Below are positions 62,856 to 64,000 of a stretch of DNA of 64,000 nt, in pieces. Origin of the DNA: Bacteroidales bacterium (GTDB lineage: Bacteria > Bacteroidota > Bacteroidia > Bacteroidales > P3); the NCBI GenBank assembly GCA_024400495.1, contig JAKSMR010000001.1, positions 62,001-126,000 of the forward strand. Direction: 5' to 3'. Each line of letters starts with the position of its first letter. Positions within the stretch are counted from its first letter, which is position 1. The notes beneath the pieces were generated by a model that saw only the letters and a list, made by a program, of their open reading frames with translations, was not told where the DNA came from and ran no database searches. Both the position numbers and the translations under genes were made by a program.

Positions 62856-63878
62856 TTACTGCATCGTCCAGGTCTTGAGGCCTTCGGTAGTGAACTCATA
62901 ACGTTTGGTGTCGCCGCCGAACTGGATAAGGGCTTCTCTAACAGCATAGCGGGTGTTGCCAGGGCAGTAGAAGAACATGAATCCTCCGCCACCAGCACCA
63001 GAGATCTTGCCTCCTGTGGCGCCAGCTTTCTTGGCTGCATCATAGATGGCGTCGATGCGTGGGTTGCTGATGCTTTTCGCCATCTGTTTCTTATGTTGCC
63101 AGCCGAAGTCGAGGATTTCGCCTATCTGGTCGATATCGCCTTTGAGCAACGCCTCTTTCATCTGATGGGCTTGCTCTTTGAGCTTATGCATCGACTCGAT
63201 GCTGTTGCTTTTCTTTTCTTTGACATTCTGCTGCTGCTCTTTGATGATGTCGGCGCTCACATGCGAGGTGGCGGTATAGTAAAGCACCAGATTGTGGGCC
63301 AGCTCGTCGCAATAGCGGGGACGTACGCGCAACGGGTTGACGATGACGTTGTCGTCCTTGAACTCCATGAAGTTGAAACCGCCGAAAGTGGCTGCGTACT
63401 GGTCCTGCTTTCCTCCTGCAAGGGCGAGATCTTCGCGCTCTATCTCATATGCCAGACGAGCGATATCATATTCTCCGAGAGGAAGCTTGAGCCATTCCAC
63501 ATAGGCCCCCAATATGCTGACAACTAGTGTGGATGATGTTCCAAGTCCACCTCCGGCAGGAGCGTCGACAAACGAAGTGATCCTCATCGAAAGAGGCTTG
63601 TGGGTGAACTGCTTCACAATGCGGTTGTACACTCCTTTGTGGAGGATGAAATAGCCGTCGGTATCGACTTCCATGGCATTGGTGTACTCTTCGCGCAGAC
63701 CTTTCTCGGGAGAGAGGAACACTACCTTGCCGTCGTCGGTGGGTTCGATAGTGGTATAAGCGTACATGCTCACGGTGGCGTTGAGGATGGCGCCGCCATA
63801 GAGATCGGAGTAGGGGGAGACGTCGGTGCCGCCACCGGCCAAACCTAGACGTAAGGGTGCTTTGCTGCGGATTATCAT
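62856..63878 (-). CDS. hddA: D-glycero-alpha-D-manno-heptose-7-phosphate kinase (HddA-like GHMP kinase)
   Basis: 340 residues. N-terminus IRSKAPLRLGLAGGGTDVSP is typical of HddA/FkP-type sugar kinases; the ATP-binding GHMP motif is APAGGGLGTSSTLVV; the C-terminal motif GGKISGAGGGGFMFFYCP is also present. It phosphorylates C1 of D,D-heptose 7-phosphate in the GDP-heptose branch. 62 bp upstream of the Pmp3 gene and 56 bp downstream of a partial gene at the right edge. Confidence 0.88.
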   Translation of the reverse strand: MIIRSKAPLRLGLAGGGTDVSPYSDLYGGAILNATVSMYAYTTIEPTDDGKVVFLSPEKGLREEYTNAMEVDTDGYFILHKGVYNRIVKQFTHKPLSMRITSFVDAPAGGGLGTSSTLVVSILGAYVEWLKLPLGEYDIARLAYEIEREDLALAGGKQDQYAATFGGFNFMEFKDDNVIVNPLRVRPRYCDELAHNLVLYYTATSHVSADIIKEQQQNVKEKKSNSIESMHKLKEQAHQMKEALLKGDIDQIGEILDFGWQHKKQMAKSISNPRIDAIYDAAKKAGATGGKISGAGGGGFMFFYCPGNTRYAVREALIQFGGDTKRYEFTTEGLKTWTMQ

Positions 63879-63934
63879 AGTGAGTTGATTGTTTCTTTGT
63901 TAGTAGAATGGTGAGGTTTGTTCTTCGGCAAGTG

Positions 63935-64000
63935 TTATTTCATCACCTGCTCGATAGCTTTGGTCATTTCGGTCCAGGCGTATTTTTTCTTCTCTTCTTT
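63935..64000 (-). CDS. C-terminal end of a gene cut by the window edge
   Basis: Only the last 21 codons are present (KEEKKKYAWTEMTKAIEQVM, then Lys and stop). The Trp followed by an amphipathic helix is the usual end of a group 1 glycosyltransferase, which would fit the heptose cluster, but the evidence is thin. Confidence 0.4.
   Translation of the reverse strand, partial: KEEKKKYAWTEMTKAIEQVMK

Overview
The window comes from a bacterial chromosome of the order Bacteroidales (phylum Bacteroidota). Four things point there. First, many genes have the Bacteroidota promoter form, TTG, 19 bases, then TAnnTTTG (ilvE, ompA, the barrel gene at 41.5 kb, dus). Second, there is a type IX secretion sorting domain (27.2 kb) and the gliding-type lipoprotein GldH. 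Third, the F-ATPase epsilon subunit is the short form and atpD-atpC stand alone. Fourth, there are VirE-type accessory remnants of a kind typical of Bacteroidales. Coding DNA is moderately GC-rich and the spacers are AT-rich and full of short repeats. I cannot name the genus. I recognised no rRNA, tRNA, CRISPR array or complete insertion sequence.

Layout. 0-8 kb, plus strand: end of glnS, a GT-C membrane protein, pheT, a small unknown, rluB, an unknown two-helix membrane protein. 8-9.3 kb: decayed DNA. 9.3-12.3 kb: corA, ilvE, a perfect 28-bp inverted repeat. 12.3-16 kb, minus: exbB-exbD-tonB-like followed by an ECF sigma factor, a probable anti-sigma protein and a Spy-like protein. 16-24.9 kb, minus: parC-glycosyltransferase-hflX and asd-gldH-uvrC. 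25-28.2 kb, minus: a T9SS cargo protein and a three-gene AT-rich micro-operon whose last product resembles the FtsZ C-terminal domain. 28.6-33 kb, minus: a membrane pyrophosphatase and atpD-atpC. 33-37.7 kb: dprA, Nudix, pyrE, SRPBCC, M20 dipeptidase. 37.9-41 kb: a FeoB-like permease with an eroded GTPase domain, cvpA.

41-45.2 kb is the most dynamic part. Two nearly identical copies of a terminal-inverted-repeat element, each carrying an outward promoter, flank an outer-membrane barrel gene and a truncated HlyD-type exporter gene; the second copy drives dus. 45.2-51.9 kb: ADP-forming acyl-CoA synthetase, dicarboxylate symporter, ElaA-type acetyltransferase, alanine/glycine symporter and small membrane proteins. 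52-53.7 kb: a further repeat element and a decayed VirE-type cassette homologous to the debris at 8.5 kb. 53.9-61 kb, minus: lipoprotein, rhomboid protease, mutL, sodium:solute symporter, OmpA-family protein. 61-64 kb, minus: hddA, gmhA and hddC homologues (GDP-D,D-heptose for surface glycans) with a Pmp3 gene between.

Most genes are housekeeping. The parts that deserve a second look are the FtsZ-C-like micro-operon, the GTPase-less FeoB, the promoter-carrying repeat family at 41-44 kb, the two related VirE-cassette ruins with conserved upstream inverted repeats, and several intergenic arrays with a period of about 11 bp.
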